Source: Monomorium pharaonis
Taxonomy: Eukaryota > Arthropoda > Insecta > Hymenoptera > Formicidae
Length of the DNA: 64,000 bases
NCBI RefSeq assembly: GCF_013373865.1
Contig: NC_050477.1
Span: forward strand, 9,790,722-9,854,721
Direction: 5' to 3'
This document shows positions 1 to 13,400 of this stretch, piece after piece. Made by a program: the position numbers and the translations under genes. The notes below the pieces were generated by a model. It made no database searches. It saw only the letters and a program-made list of their open reading frames with translations, and was not told the origin of the DNA. Position 1 is the first letter of the stretch, and every line of letters begins with the position of its first letter.

Positions 1-3000
1 CGTCAAATAAAAACCAATGTAAATCTAAACCGATATCCAGAAAAAAAGCAAATCATAGTAGAATTTTTTAATATTTTCTATCTCCGAATTTGATAAAAAT
101 AAAAAATGTATACTTTCAATTTATATAATTCTGAGAATTTTATATATATCGTACATTTTATATAATTGAGGTAAGCGGATTCCACGGTGAACTGCAATTT
201 TTAATCAAAACCCACTTCGTCGAACCAAGAAAAGCGACGGGTAAATATAAGAGTAATAAATCAAAAAGATTGTATTTTGCGCGCGCCCATCCGTTTTTAT
301 CGCCTCATGACAAATGTGCATTTTTGGAGATAGTAGATTTCAGTGATTGACGACACGAACATAAACAAAAGTGCAGCACTTCAATAATGTACACAGATTT
401 TAGACCGACACAGATATATACGACAAGCGATTCAATTACGGCAATCTAACGGGCTCGCCAATAGTTCCGATAATATTCGTGGTAAAGCGTTTTAATGCTG
501 AAAATGCACGCCGTAAAATGTCACATGTCGAAATGACGTATAATTTACCCTCTCGCTGCTTATCGTAGGCAAACTAATATTATGCTCGTTATGCAGCAGA
601 CGTAATTCTACGCGACTACGTTTTATTGGGTCAACTGCTACTGCCAAAAGGTGAATTTACGCTGTAGTATACAAATATTATTACGTCCGCGCACATTGAA
701 TTATCATACGCCTGTATTTATGTGGACCTATCAAAATTGGCACACGATCAATGCAACCACATTTACATAACCCGCAAGCCCGAACATGGAATTTCAGCTC
801 TGCACTGGCCCCTGAAAATTTCACGCGAGTAACCGCGTATAGTCTTTTATGATCCCATTATGAAATCGATTTATCTCGACAGAAAATTCGCCTTATCACT
901 TCAAACTCGCAAAAATATTTTTTAAATCCTATCTATATTCACATTTCAATATGAATACGAATTAATACAAATTTAATATATTATATTATTTAAATATTTT
1001 ATCGTGAAAATTTACTTGATACTTTGTTATTCTGTTTCTGACATTAATATAAAAATGTGGCTAAAGTTTCTTTTTTCAACTCTACGTTATTACGGCGATG
1101 TAAAACATCAGATATCGTTGTCGACGCATAAAAACAAAAAAATGAAAAATAAGTTAAACTAACGAGCGAAAATAAAAGCGTTTTGACCGATAGCGAGCGA
1201 CGTTTGTTGCGGCGCGATGTTCGCGCGCTCATTCACGCGCGGAATGCAATTAGGACTCTGATTCAAAGTTCAGAAGCGCCGCTAACTTTATGATGCATTT
1301 GGCGCACAATCTTCCACCGTTTATCGTGCGTTACGAGTAAATTGAAGGCGAGATTAAAAAGTTGCCCGTTGCCCGTATGCGCGCGTATACGTGTGCACGT
1401 GTACGTACACGTCGTTTCGCAGCCTCGCCCCGGCGAAAACGAGTCGCGTATTAAATCGCGGACGAGGCGCGCGAACCGAGTGTTCCGCGATAAAAGCGAA
1501 CCCGACGAAGTCGAAGTTATAAACGAACTATTGATAGTCCGACCTGTTTGCCCCGGTTGGGTAGAAAACTTCCCGCGGTATCGAAAGTTCCGGGTTTTAC
1601 CGAAAGGCTACCCCGAGTTGCGAAGCGGATTGCACGCTGGAATTAAACGCCTGCGGAGCGAGTTAATGAAACGGACGCTTCGCGCTTTCTACTTCGGCAA
1701 TCCCGTTTACAGGTATAGTAATAATTGTGGAGCAATTGTTTAAAATGGAGCAGGTATGACTAAATAAATCGGTATATAACCTTGGGAAAGTGATGTATGA
1801 AAAGTTTAGAGACAAGCTTAGGTATAAGAGAGCAATGTTTGGCATTTCGTAATACAATTATTGTATCTCACTTGTATACATTCCATGTTATTGCATTATA
1901 TTATATATTATCCAATATTAATATTAATTAAAGAAAAAAATTAATCATTTTAATTAAAAAATTGTAAAAACTAAAAAACTATTATTAAAAATGAATTTAT
2001 AGCTCGTCTCGTATACGATCACTCTCCAATTATATCCATTATTAATACAAGTTATATACGTACGTATGTAATTCACAGATGATTGGTAAAACCAAGGTTT
2101 CTTACCTGAAAAAAGAAAAGAACACCATGTTAGAAATAAAAAGATCACGACATATATAACAACGTACTTATGTATTCATACGTAACGAGTGAAACTGATT
2201 TAAAATTAAAAATTTACCCGGTTAATTCACTCAGTTCCCTTTGAACGCGTCAACAAGTAGTCACAATTATATTCCATCATTATACTTTCTCTGACGCGCA
2301 AATTTTTAACTTTAATCCAATTCACCTTTCAATCCCATTCACTCGACCATACCATAAATTTTTGGCTTTGCGAACCGACATAGTCGCAGATTGTTTAATT
2401 GCTCTAGAGAGCCGTATATCCACAAGATTAAAAAGTTACCAATTCAAAGCCCCGTACATCTGTAGATTACGCAAATGTATAAATTCTCAAATACACTATC
2501 GCTCTCTTTAATCAAATTTTTTTATATAATCCGAAATTGAATGAATGATAACAAATATTTCTTTTTTTTTTAATTTTACATTCCATGTTACATTAGACTG
2601 ATACAATTTACATAGAGTACATTAGGCCAACGTAAAAAAAATACTTTGGACTACTTTGATCAAAATTCACGACCCATATACCGAAATAACGTAAATAAAA
2701 ACTAGTAAATATATACTTCGTAGGATTTCCGGATATCTTGAAACATTGTGACAATCGTACTTTTGCGTCGCGAGGCGGGATAAAAATCCACAGTATCCGG
2801 ATGCTTAAAACGTGCAAGTTCATTCAAAGCACGTACGAGTTCATCGACTCCATTGAGCTCTCTCGGATCTCACAAACCCCTCCGCGAATCTTTCTCCCTA
2901 CATCTCTATTTCCTTCTCTCTATCGACCATTCACCTGATATTGTTGATCGCGCAATATGAGCCATCTTAATTCTGAACTGTAAACATAGTTAAGTATTTC

Positions 3001-3117
3001 GCTTCCTATCGCTAATTCTAATCCAGGAAAATTAGTTTGAAACCGTTTAAGACGATATTTGACACGCAAAGGAAGCACTACAGTTTGAGCAATATCGCAA
3101 ACATATTGCGGCTTTAG

Positions 3118-3122
<5 letters not shown>
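1..3122. other. Non-coding, AT-rich, with a CpG-dense patch
   Basis: No gene is recognised. About 1190-1700 is CpG-dense and holds a 133-codon plus-strand frame (1342-1743) that lacks an ATG and is Arg-rich; it is treated as chance. The rest is AT-rich DNA without repeats longer than short A/T runs. Confidence 0.6.

Positions 3123-3176
<54 letters not shown>
3123..3176. repeat. (GA)27 microsatellite
   Basis: A pure GA run of 54 bases. Confidence 0.97.
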
Positions 3177-3180
<4 letters not shown>

Positions 3181-6100
3181 AAAGAGAAGTAAAACGCGCA
3201 TCCTCTCATCGACTGTCCTCGTAACGATATCATTACTTAATTAAGATGCAAACTGCTTTCAAACTTCGACACGACTCAACTACGGATAATCTCGTCCACT
3301 TCCTCTTTCCATACTTCCTTTCCATGCTCCTCAGCATAACTCTCGCGCGAGCTTGTCGACTTTCCCTCAGAGAAGTAGACAGCCCCGTGAAATTACGACG
3401 CGCATGTCAAAAAGTATCGTACACCTTCCTCGTCCCGTCGACGGTTATCGAATCGATAACAAGCGGGGGGGAGTAACCGTGAGATTGAGAGCCGAGAGAG
3501 AGAGAGAGAGAGCTTCAAGATGTTTGAAAAGAGAACTTCACGGACGAGCGACTATCCGGAACACGGAAGTAAAATTCTGAACTATGACCGGCGTAACGTG
3601 AAGATAAGTGAGGTTGAAGTTGTCACCATTTGGAAATTTCGAAGTTGTCCGCTCGGTTGCTAGTCTCTCGAAGACGAGCTTACCCGACGAAGTGTGACAC
3701 GGATCGATCCAATACATTTTGTAACATCGTAATCGATCACCCCAAAGCTCCGAAGCTTCGTTTTCAACCGGTAATAATAAGTTCGAATTGCGACTTAATT
3801 CCTGAGCATCGTTGCTATTTATTAGCAATCCATCAGCTCTGTCACAATCATGAAAGTGATCGATTGCGTGAATAGAATGTTATTTAATCTTATTGGTGCA
3901 TGAAATTATCACTTCGAAGAAAAGCGCTTTCATTCCCAGTATATCTTTCCAGAAGAATTCGAATACGCGCGTTACATAGAATTTGTTTATTTATAATGTA
4001 CATATTAAAAAGATAAAAAATGCAATTTTGCGAAATTAATTATAATAAATTGAAAAAAAGAAATGCACTGTAAAAACTAAAGTAGTACGATTTAAGTTAA
4101 AGCAGGTCTACAATTAAAATTATACAATCTACAATTAAAAAAAAAAACGAAAATAAAAATTTCTTTGAAAACCGAAACTAAAACTTAAATAAAACATAAA
4201 CAATTTTGATGTTCACGAACCTCTGAACATCAAAATTGCATTTAAATCGCAAAATATACACCTTCGAGTGTGCTGGAAACATAGAACCGTTTTAAAGTTG
4301 GACCAGAAATTAAAAATAGCAAGTGGTCAGTAATACACCAGCAATAGATCAAGAGATTGATGATGACCGAGGGTAAACGGAAGAAGGAAATGACATCACG
4401 TCGCGTTCGTCTATCGTATAAGTATTTATGCACTTCGATAAAATCAAACGCGTACTACTTGTCAGCAAGCGCCACGTGTTCCGAGTTCCGCGCGATCCCG
4501 AACCGCGTTTCTTGATCGCGTGTTCACAGAGTTCAACAGCGGATTAAACCATTTCAAAGGCTAATTGCTCGTGCCAAAGTTTCATGCACTTCGGCACACG
4601 GATAATAAAACAGAGAGACTTTTTGAAAGACCGACCGGTAGTACTTTTGAAGAGTACAGCTAAATCGTGTAGCATGAAAAGATAATACAAGCTTATGCTC
4701 GCACTGAGAAGAGACTTACGGTCTTCAATAAACTTACGTGGCTATAAAAAGTAAGTGGCATCGAGAGACCCCAATGGTCATAAAACGGTTGAATTTCTTT
4801 CGAATACGCCGTGACACGAATAGGACATTTTCAAATTTCTAAAATAATAATAAAAAGCTAAAAAAATTATCTACTTTTTTAAGTGGTATAAAATATATTT
4901 TTAGTAGAATGTTATTTATATAATATTTATATAATATAAGTAAATAATTAGAATCCCATTTTTTTATTAAGCTGTAGCTTTAGCTTGTGCAAACACAAAT
5001 TAAAATCTTCTAAGTTTTAAAAACAATGTCGATAATCTAATTTGGCATCAATCAAAAAAATAGCAGAATACACATTTTAATCATTGTATGCAACACAAAG
5101 AATACAGCTATACATTTCTATCTGCATTCAAAGTCCACACCTTGTGACATTGGAGACCGTAACATTTGTCTCAAAAATCAACGCGTTTTGAAACTCTAGC
5201 TGAAACGAATGGCATCACGTCAATTTATATGTATTTAAAAGTCACGATATTTCAAAATCGGAATTACGACATTTTTAAAATGATCAGCCTAGTTAGTAAT
5301 GTGCAAATCAGCATCTTCTACATCTCCGATAAATACTTAAGGTTATCGAAACATCAAGGTACTGTTATCAAAGGCTCAAATGCGAACGCCTAAATTCCAC
5401 CGAATTTCCCGCCTCCTATCATCAGCACGCTCTTTCACCGACGATACGCGCTTATCGATGCGCGTGATTATGCAACCCACGTTCTGTTTATGTCAGTCCG
5501 CCTTAGTACGTGCGTCGCGCTGTAATTCTGTAATCGATGAAATCCGATGTTGATTCCGTTACGCAAACGATTTATACAATCTGTGTATTCATAACACACA
5601 CGTGCGAAACGCACAAAATATGCACGACATCGTACCATCGTTCTTGCTCTCAGATATTAACAAAATAAAATGTCTCTAAACACTATGTCAAAATATTAAA
5701 AATATTATATTATTATATCGATATAGGAATATTATGTTATAGATATTTAATAAAGAAGTAAAATGTAAAATTTATATTTTATATTTTTATTATACTTATA
5801 TTATCACATTTTTTATTAAATTAATTTAATATCTTTTATATCTTTATTCCCTAATATAAAAATAAAGATGGTTGAACCTACCAGAATTTTGATTGAACCT
5901 ATCAGATTGCCAATTAATTTAACAAGACTTTTTTCAGTATAATCCAGGAAACATTTTTACTATGAACTTGTATATACTATAAAATGATTATTCTTTCTCA
6001 AAATATACTTAATTACTACAATTAAAATTTACTTAATTACTCCCTCCCTAATAACATACGTGCATACTATTACTGTATCAAATTCAATAATATTATATTT

Positions 6101-6962
6101 TTAAATTTAATATATTGCTTCTTAAAATTTTCCAATGTCACGTAAAATGTTCAATCAATAATTTATCTCTCGGAAAAACGTTGGTCGTAAAACACAACCC
6201 CGAGAGAGATTCGCGCGTTCGTATCAACGAAATAATTTTACCGGCAGCAAAACGCGTAGTCGTCCGCAAAAGTGCACAGCGGAAATGATGCGAGACGCTC
6301 GTAATGACGGAAGACGGCCGGATCCATTTGGTCGTTCGTAAAATACTTTTACGAGGCGTCATCACCGTGTGCCAAAACAAACCGTGAATCCATCGCGTGC
6401 AGAATCGGAAACAGGTGGTGGATATTCGAAGAGACCGAGGATGATGACGATGACAAAAAAAAAGCAGTATCACTGAGTTGCAGTCATAAAACGACCAATT
6501 CGCGCGAACAGTCATCAAGAACTTCAATCTTGGTGAACTCGCTAGTCCTTTAATTACGAGAAACAGAGCGAGACGCAGGAAGACTACAAGCATGCATTTA
6601 ACTTGTAATTACTACGTGACGGGGTCCTTAACTCCCTAAAAAATACGAACTCTTCGTATAGTTTCACTGAGAACCGACATGTACGGCGACTCGGAGAAAG
6701 TCCGAGAATTGCATTCAACTGTGTCGAGTTCGAATTGGATATTACATAAGTTAATCCATGACGATGAGCTTTTGGTTATATTTAAATAATTATAGGAATT
6801 ATCACACACAAAAATTATCTCGAAACTCATTACGTTACTGATTAAGATGCTCAAGTAATGTTCATCTCATATTTTTTAAAAATCGTAGGGATATACAATT
6901 TTAGCTTAATAAAAATACATTTAATACGTTCTAAACTTTCATTACCATTTCCCTTCAACTCT

Positions 6963-6965
<3 letters not shown>
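3181..6965. other. Non-coding, no gene seen
   Basis: AT-rich DNA between the two long GA repeats. It has a short purine tract (GAGAGAGAGAGAGA) near 3496-3511, the 15-bp hairpin at 4201 and a CpG-dense patch at about 6140-6600, where a 151-codon minus frame lacks protein-like composition. Confidence 0.6.
4201..4238. repeat. Perfect 15-bp-stem hairpin
   Basis: CAATTTTGATGTTCA (4201-4215) and TGAACATCAAAATTG (4224-4238) are exact reverse complements with an 8-nt loop. It lies in AT-rich non-coding DNA. No U-tract or gene end is near, so it is not called a terminator. Confidence 0.8.

Positions 6966-7022
<57 letters not shown>
6966..7022. repeat. (GA)28 microsatellite
   Basis: A pure GA run of 57 bases, among the longest simple repeats in the window together with the run at 3123. 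Confidence 0.97.
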
Positions 7023-7026
<4 letters not shown>

Positions 7027-8890
7027 GACCATTTATTTCTTTGCAATTATCAGGCGGGCTGCACTGTGACACAAATTGTACTGTAACTACGCCATGTTAG
7101 AATAATGGTTTAGGGCTTAAATTTCGCTCTGCTTTACACTCAACTGCGGTCCCTTTTCGCAAAGGACCATTTCTCTCCTATTGCTGCTTTCGTCATTCGC
7201 AGGACGGCGCGGCGGTACAAGTTCCTTAAGCTTCCGTTCTCTTCTCGATGCAGGTTGGCTTTAACGTGGTTACTTGAAATTAGAACGCCATACTAGAACG
7301 TGTGTCCGCGTGCGAGTGTATGCCTCGACCTCGATAGAATGAGCGACGACGAAAACCGAAATAGCGAGTCAGGCAACAAATAGAAGCACTTCGTGTGTGC
7401 GTGAACGACTATGTGTGCCAAGTGAAAGCGATTCTCGCTTGTATAATCCGCGAGCGACTTCTCGGATTCTCGCCGATCTACGCCCATTAACGATCCGACG
7501 ACGTAAGATTCTGTCTAGACTCCGTGACAATTAAAATGTACTTTCAGATTTCTATCTTAAATAACCTTTAAATATAAAGTTTAAAATGTATGTTATTAAA
7601 GTAAAAATTATTATACTATTTCTACGTTAGAATACATCATTTATACACATAACATACAATATTTAAAAAGATAAAAATAGAAAAGAGATTTTCTGGAAAT
7701 GTTATTACCGATAGGGAAATTGTAAGTATATGTATGATTACCATATATGGATAGATTACAAATAATTATTACAGATATCTACATGCAAAATTATTATCAA
7801 GCATCAAGATCTGCTTTTTCCGATAAAAGCTCTTTTTCTTCTGTTATGTTTGTAATGTTTTCATCAATCAATTTTTATTTAATATTGTTTGTTACAAATA
7901 TATCTATTATATTTATATTAACCCTTGAAAAATATTCATATTTAATTATTGCTCTGATTAGTAATTAATGCGATAATTAAATATCATAATCACATTATAC
8001 CAAATATTTCTAGAAATTTTTTAAAAGCAAAGAAATAAAAACCTTTTAAATCAACGTGTCATATAATTTGTAACGTTTCCAATACAGTTATTATCCGAAT
8101 ATTCATTCTTGAACCATTTATTCAACAAACGCCCGATTCAAAAGTCTTGCTAACGCCAAGCTTGAAGCGTAGTTCATTTCCCTGGAGCAAACGGTCGCTA
8201 CAGATGTTTAGTCGAAGCCAAGTACGATTTGCTGCATCTCGGCAGGAAAGTCGGTTGTACAAATTTACTTATCCCTTTGAAAGGGCTCACAAAATATTTT
8301 ATACCAGAGTACCTTCTTTACGAAAAAAATATTTGTCTAAAATATTTTCTCATTTTATTTAGCAAAACCTTCTACCAGTTTCCACCATTTTTCTGTTTCA
8401 GTGAAGAAAACGAAAAATCTACTCGCTTGTACCTGAACAATACCTTGCAAAACATCTTGATGAAGAGAATAACTAAATATAATAGAAAATTTTCACGGTG
8501 GAAAGCGCTCATCTCGTTTCATTACTGTTCCATTTCTACAATTGAATGTTAATGTTAATTAATTTAGCCATTTCATGCACGATGTATTCATTTCGCTTCA
8601 TAATATATCGATAAAAATCGTTTTAAACTTCCCGATATATTTTTGTTTTATTTTATTAGAAATTGAAATTGTGTGTGTTAGGAATTGTTTGTTTCATTAA
8701 AATCAGAACTCTACTAAAATATCCATAACTCAATACATCAGAAAGAGCTTTTTCAATAAGTTAATCATGAAAAGATTGAACTATATAATCCCACAGAGAG
8801 GGAAGTAAAATTTTTATAAAAATTAAATCACTAGATATGATATCTAAAAACATCACATATATACAAGATCGAATAAATCAAAGTTAAAGA

Positions 8891-9245
8891 ATGACGTCGA
8901 TAAGAATCAGAGAACTGGTTGGGGAACGAAACATATATCATAAAGGGAAGTTTGTGGCGTTAGACGAGGGTCCTTGCCGAAATGGTTTTAGTATTAGAGC
9001 TTATCGGTACGGCACCATGTAGTATTTTGCCATAAAACTAGGCGATTGTACTTTAACTACCAGTCATTCTCATTTGGTGGGATCATTAAAGGGTAACCAC
9101 GCTGCTGGACACAAGACTGTTTCTTAACACCGAATGGGACATTGGTTGGGTCATAGTAATAAGAAAGATAGGAAGGAGGTAGTTAGACAAAACGCCCCAG
9201 GGCCTGTGAAATTTCAGATAACCCGGGAAATCTCACCATCATAAA
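8891..9245. other. Balanced-composition island of unknown nature, with a 43-codon ORF
   Basis: This 355-bp stretch stands out from its AT-rich flanks by an even base mix, a run of GG/CC dinucleotides (GGTTGGGG, GACGAGGGTCCTTGCC, GCCCCAGGGCCTGTG, AACCCGGGAAATC) and few homopolymers. A 43-codon ATG frame (8891-9022, plus) includes VALDEGPCRNGFSIRAYRYG. The rest has short open blocks in different frames. It could be an unrecognised non-coding RNA, a decayed exon or a conserved regulatory element. No known RNA family motif was identified. Confidence 0.25.
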
Positions 9246-9683
9246 TCTTCGAAGATGCAAAGAAAATCTTACTTTCGTCACATCGAACGCGTTGCATTTA
9301 TACTTTGCAAAAAGTGTGTATTTTATACAATGTCTTAATAATGCGCGCATTTTATATGATACTTTGATAAGCTAAGAAAAAAAACAAATATTCCGATTAG
9401 TTATTTAATATCAAAACTTTTAACAAATCAAGCTCTATAAAATATAATAACAAAATCCTTTTAGTCACTTTAAACAAATATTTACTTTGGAGGATTGAAG
9501 GATATATAACAATAAAAATTGAAACATCGACCGCTCAACAAATTGTCATCAAATCGATTTAGAATTCATCAAAGCAATGGAGGATAACCGTATGTTTTTT
9601 TTAATACTCCGTGTACGCTGTTGACATTACTGTAAAGTTTCCGATTCAATAAGCATGAAAAGTTTAGATGCACATAAAACACG

Positions 9684-9709
9684 ATCTCTCTTTCTCTCTC
9701 TCTCTCTCA
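9684..9709. repeat. (CT)n microsatellite
   Basis: Imperfect CT run with one TTT interruption. Confidence 0.9.
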
Positions 9710-9994
9710 TGTTATAAAAAAAAAATAAATAAAAAAAATCATAAAGTAAAAATTGCAAACAATGCGCTCGAACAATCGCTCACTGCCCAAATATTTGTTC
9801 GAGGTGCTGCCGCGTTTTCTCAACAAACCGGCCATCTCTCGTGTAATAATACTGCGAAATAATAACATATTTGGGAAAACTCGGCTCTCAGGCTCACTCG
9901 TTGTTTTCGCGAGCAAGCGACGCTAAACACTCATCAGTGTACCGTGGTCGTTGGGAAATTTCTATCGCAATTATTGCCAGCGTCAAGAGAGACA

Positions 9995-10047
<53 letters not shown>
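9995..10047. repeat. (GT)n(GA)n compound microsatellite
   Basis: About six GT units pass directly into about twenty GA units. Confidence 0.95.
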
Positions 10048-10049
<2 letters not shown>

Positions 10050-10161
10050 GTGAAAACTCGTAGAATTCAACGAATGGCGGGACATTGAGAAACGAATGGA
10101 CACACAAGCGGACGCAAGACTGGGAGATTAAATCCTCTTTTACTACCTCGTTCACTTTCAG

Positions 10162-10424
10162 GACGATCGGCGATGCAAACCGAACGACTTTCCAATGGAC
10201 GTAACGTACGGTCGCTGCGAAAATTTAACGAAGCCCGCTGGCAGCAACGATGCAACTTCGGTAGTTGCAATGAGAGCACGATGTTACAATGGGATCGGAC
10301 CGCGACACGGGAAAATATCACTGTGACCGCTTATCACGATGATAACACGGTCGAACGGATGCATCTCTCTAACATAAAGAAACTCTTTGAGAGCATGTAT
10401 ATAACAGGGATAGAATTAGCGTAA
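10162..10424 (+). CDS. Weak exon-like ORF, 83 codons from ATG (unproven)
   Basis: A good acceptor-like tract (TTTTACTACCTCGTTCACTTTCAG without a long gap, ending 10161) precedes an open frame. The frame has an ATG at 10173 and runs to TAA at 10422-10424, with segments such as NEARWQQRCNFGSCNES and NTVERMHLSNIKKLFES. The nearest AATAAA is about 110 nt downstream. The mixed composition is why it is recorded, but no family is recognised and no partner exon was found. The GC-richer local sequence makes a chance ORF of this length quite possible. Confidence 0.17.
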
Positions 10425-13400
10425 TACAATTAGTATTAATTATCGTTATTACCCCGAGTTTAGCTCGTGCTGTATAATATCGTAGAATTATCATAAAACC
10501 GGAGGTTTCTTTAAACAAAAAAACAACTAAATAAATATAAATGGCAATTGCTTCAATAATGTTAGATAATAATCCTTAAAATATTAAAAAAATAAATGTT
10601 AAATATCTCAAAGTAAAATGGTAATTAACAAAAACAATTTTGTAAAGCAATAGTTAAAAAGTTTATTTTAACCTTTAAAAAGTTAATTTTATATTATGCG
10701 TTAACAAATCTTGCTGAAAATTTCAAAATCTTATCTTTCAATTAATTTCAATGAGTAAACTTTTTGAAAAATTCAGAAAATCAATAAAAATTTATATACA
10801 ATGTATTTATTTACTCCTCTCGCTCTTCTTGCAAATATCACCTTTGCGAACTATCTTCGTCGAGCCTCGCCGTAGACAAGTTCAAAAAGAATGGCCCCTC
10901 CTTAATTCTCGTTCAAAGTAATGCTGCATTTTCCTAACATGGTTTCCCTGTCGTTCCATCTGCCCGTCATCGCAAAGCTCCATCTTACACGATCGCGCAA
11001 ACCGACCAAGTTTTCCTAATCCATTTACCGGGGAACATGAAGCGCTCGGTTGCGAAACCGGCGCCGCCGATCGATGATACCAACGACCGTGATTTTCGGG
11101 TTCGCTGAGCACGGTCGCAAGTCACCAAAGTGTATCGCGTAGAACGATGCGGTACGGAGAGGGTGGATAATTATCCTAATTGGTAACGGATGAACGCCGT
11201 TGAAAAACGACGACGAGAGACGCGGAAGCAAGCAAGAGAGGGAGGGCCGATAACGTTCGAAGATAGACGAGGATGTCGGCGGCAAGGTAGCGATCGCGAA
11301 TAAGGCAAGGTAATTAACCGTGTGGTGTATAGCAGTTCGTTAAGCAAAATTCACTGTTTTGCGGAGGAAAAACCACCCCCGAGTTCTCTCACACAGAGGA
11401 GCGTCGCCCGCGAAAACCGCAACGTCTTTTATATATACGTATTCGATCATTGGATAATTACATCGGGCAAGCTCAAAAGTCTACGCACGTGTTACTTGAT
11501 AGGAACAAAAGCTTGCTATCAAGTTGTTACGTAGCCATTAAATTTCTTACACGTTCGCGTTGCACAAGAATTTTGCGCTTTTTGCTAACTCCCCTTTTGT
11601 TCTGTTGCTCGATTATCACTTCGATTATTCATCGAGCTGGCCGTGCCATCTTGAAGTTAGATCGAGTGCGTACATACATATTGATGATCACGACTCCAAC
11701 AAAAAAAAAAAACGCGGCGTGTGATGCCGGTTTTCAAATGCTAAAGAAACGGCGACGAGATGACGAAGAGGAGGCGTGCTATTCGTTTCGCGAGCAGAAA
11801 ATAATAAAGAACCGGAACTATTCAAGAGAAGAGGCAATCATTGGTATTTTCCCACTTCTCGAGCGCTATGAAAAGGCTTCCGCAAACGGTGGTCTGTCCC
11901 GGTATGCCAAGAGGACATTGAGGTTGTAGGATGCTCTCAAAAGAGCGAGCCACAGTTTATCAGAAATACCGTAAGTTCTTAAAGAAAGCGCAAAGATTTC
12001 CTTGAGAGCCCTTCGCCAATCACCGGACTCGTCTCTTCGCGAAAAGATCGGGCCCGTGACATTCGCCTCAGAGTTTATTTTATGCGGAACTGGTGGCAAC
12101 AAGTTGTAGAATCCCCTATGTTCTCGAATCTAATTATTTTGACGTCATTAATTGAGTAGATTCCGTTGAATCATCGCGAAAAAGTTCTCGGAATGTAATA
12201 ATCTACTTTTAAGGTAATGCCAAGTTAATTGGAATAATTTTATGCTTAAATTTTTCTCGTCTTAAAAATATTTAGGTTTATATTTATCAAGGAACCTAAT
12301 TAATCTGGGCCATGTAGCTAAAGGAAAAAAAAGTGGCGGTATATTCTCAACTTGCCGTCTAATAAATAATACATTCAACTTTTGCAATTCAAATGTCGAG
12401 AACGCATTTCTCGATAGCATTTCAGAGGTAACGTTTTATTTAGACAAACGTGCTTAATTAAAGAACTTTTTTTCTAACAAAACAAGATATCCACGATTTC
12501 CCGAAAAAGAAAAACAATAACCCGGGAATAATGCTGACGGAACGTCAAACTTACGCTATAAAATTACAGCGTGCAAGGGCGAATGCCATCATTGTTAGGG
12601 AAGTTTCCATCTCGCGTTGAGATTTTGCGGAATTAAGGCACGACCTGAACATTACTCGCTCCCTCGTCGACTTTCGCGTGCCCATCCGGGCGAAGAACGC
12701 GCAGTCATGCAGGCACTCTCGCAAATCCGGCCTACTTCCCAAAACTACGAGGGACTCTAAAAGTTCGAATCCAACAGCCCACACAAGATCATCGTTTCAC
12801 CTCGATGGTTTATTTCGGGAAAATCTGGAAAGAACTCCGGCGAGAGAAACGAAAAATCAGTCTATATATAAAGAAAAGAGACTTGTTTTTTGCAAAATTT
12901 ACACTGTCAACTCAAATTTTTTAATACTTCGAGATAAAGAAAGCATGACACCAAAATATTTTTACAAAAATCTTATTTCCTACGGTATATATAACTCTCA
13001 AAATCAATATTTCCACTAGCTTTCTTATTTTATTTTGTATCAAACGTTAGATTGTGTAAATTTAAACTTAAGTTATAGAATCAGTAGCCAACAGTGAACG
13101 TTACTCCACGAGGGATTTCCTCGTGAAATTTTCCTTGACCCAGTAGTACCTCGGCAAATACTCTCGTTGAGAATATAGGATTAGTAATTAGAAGCCTATT
13201 AAAAATTGTCCCGTCTACGAGGTCTCGTCGCTTCCAATACACTTCTCGTCAGTCCGAAATTCGAATACTACAATATTACTTCGTAAGCTTCTACGCTGCA
13301 TATAATTCGTACCCTCTCATCCCTCGGTAATACGGAAGATAGTGCTCTCGGCACAGGTGTCCCTCCCATTTGATATTCTTTCGCCCGAGAGAGTTCTGCG

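Noticed and set aside
1342..1743. 133-codon plus-strand open frame
   Set aside because: It begins at TTG without an ATG, lies in CpG-dense DNA, is Arg/Val/Pro-rich and has no domain or clear splice signals.
3120..3201. Leu-Ser repeat proteins read from the GA arrays (also at 6851-7100 and 9894-10155)
   Set aside because: These are translations of simple (GA)n/(CT)n DNA.
6138..6593. 151-codon minus-strand open frame
   Set aside because: Composition (Arg, Thr, Ser, Phe clusters) looks like translated GC-rich intergenic DNA; no family or signal recognised.
11450..11929. 159-codon plus-strand open frame with a hydrophobic stretch
   Set aside because: The hydrophobic part is short and isolated, the rest is Arg/Lys/Glu-rich, it contains an A-run encoding lysines, and overlapping frames exist on both strands.
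12763..12776. GTTCGAATCC-like T-loop motif suggesting a tRNA
   Set aside because: The upstream 60 bases do not fold into acceptor, D and anticodon arms, and there is no matching acceptor stem.
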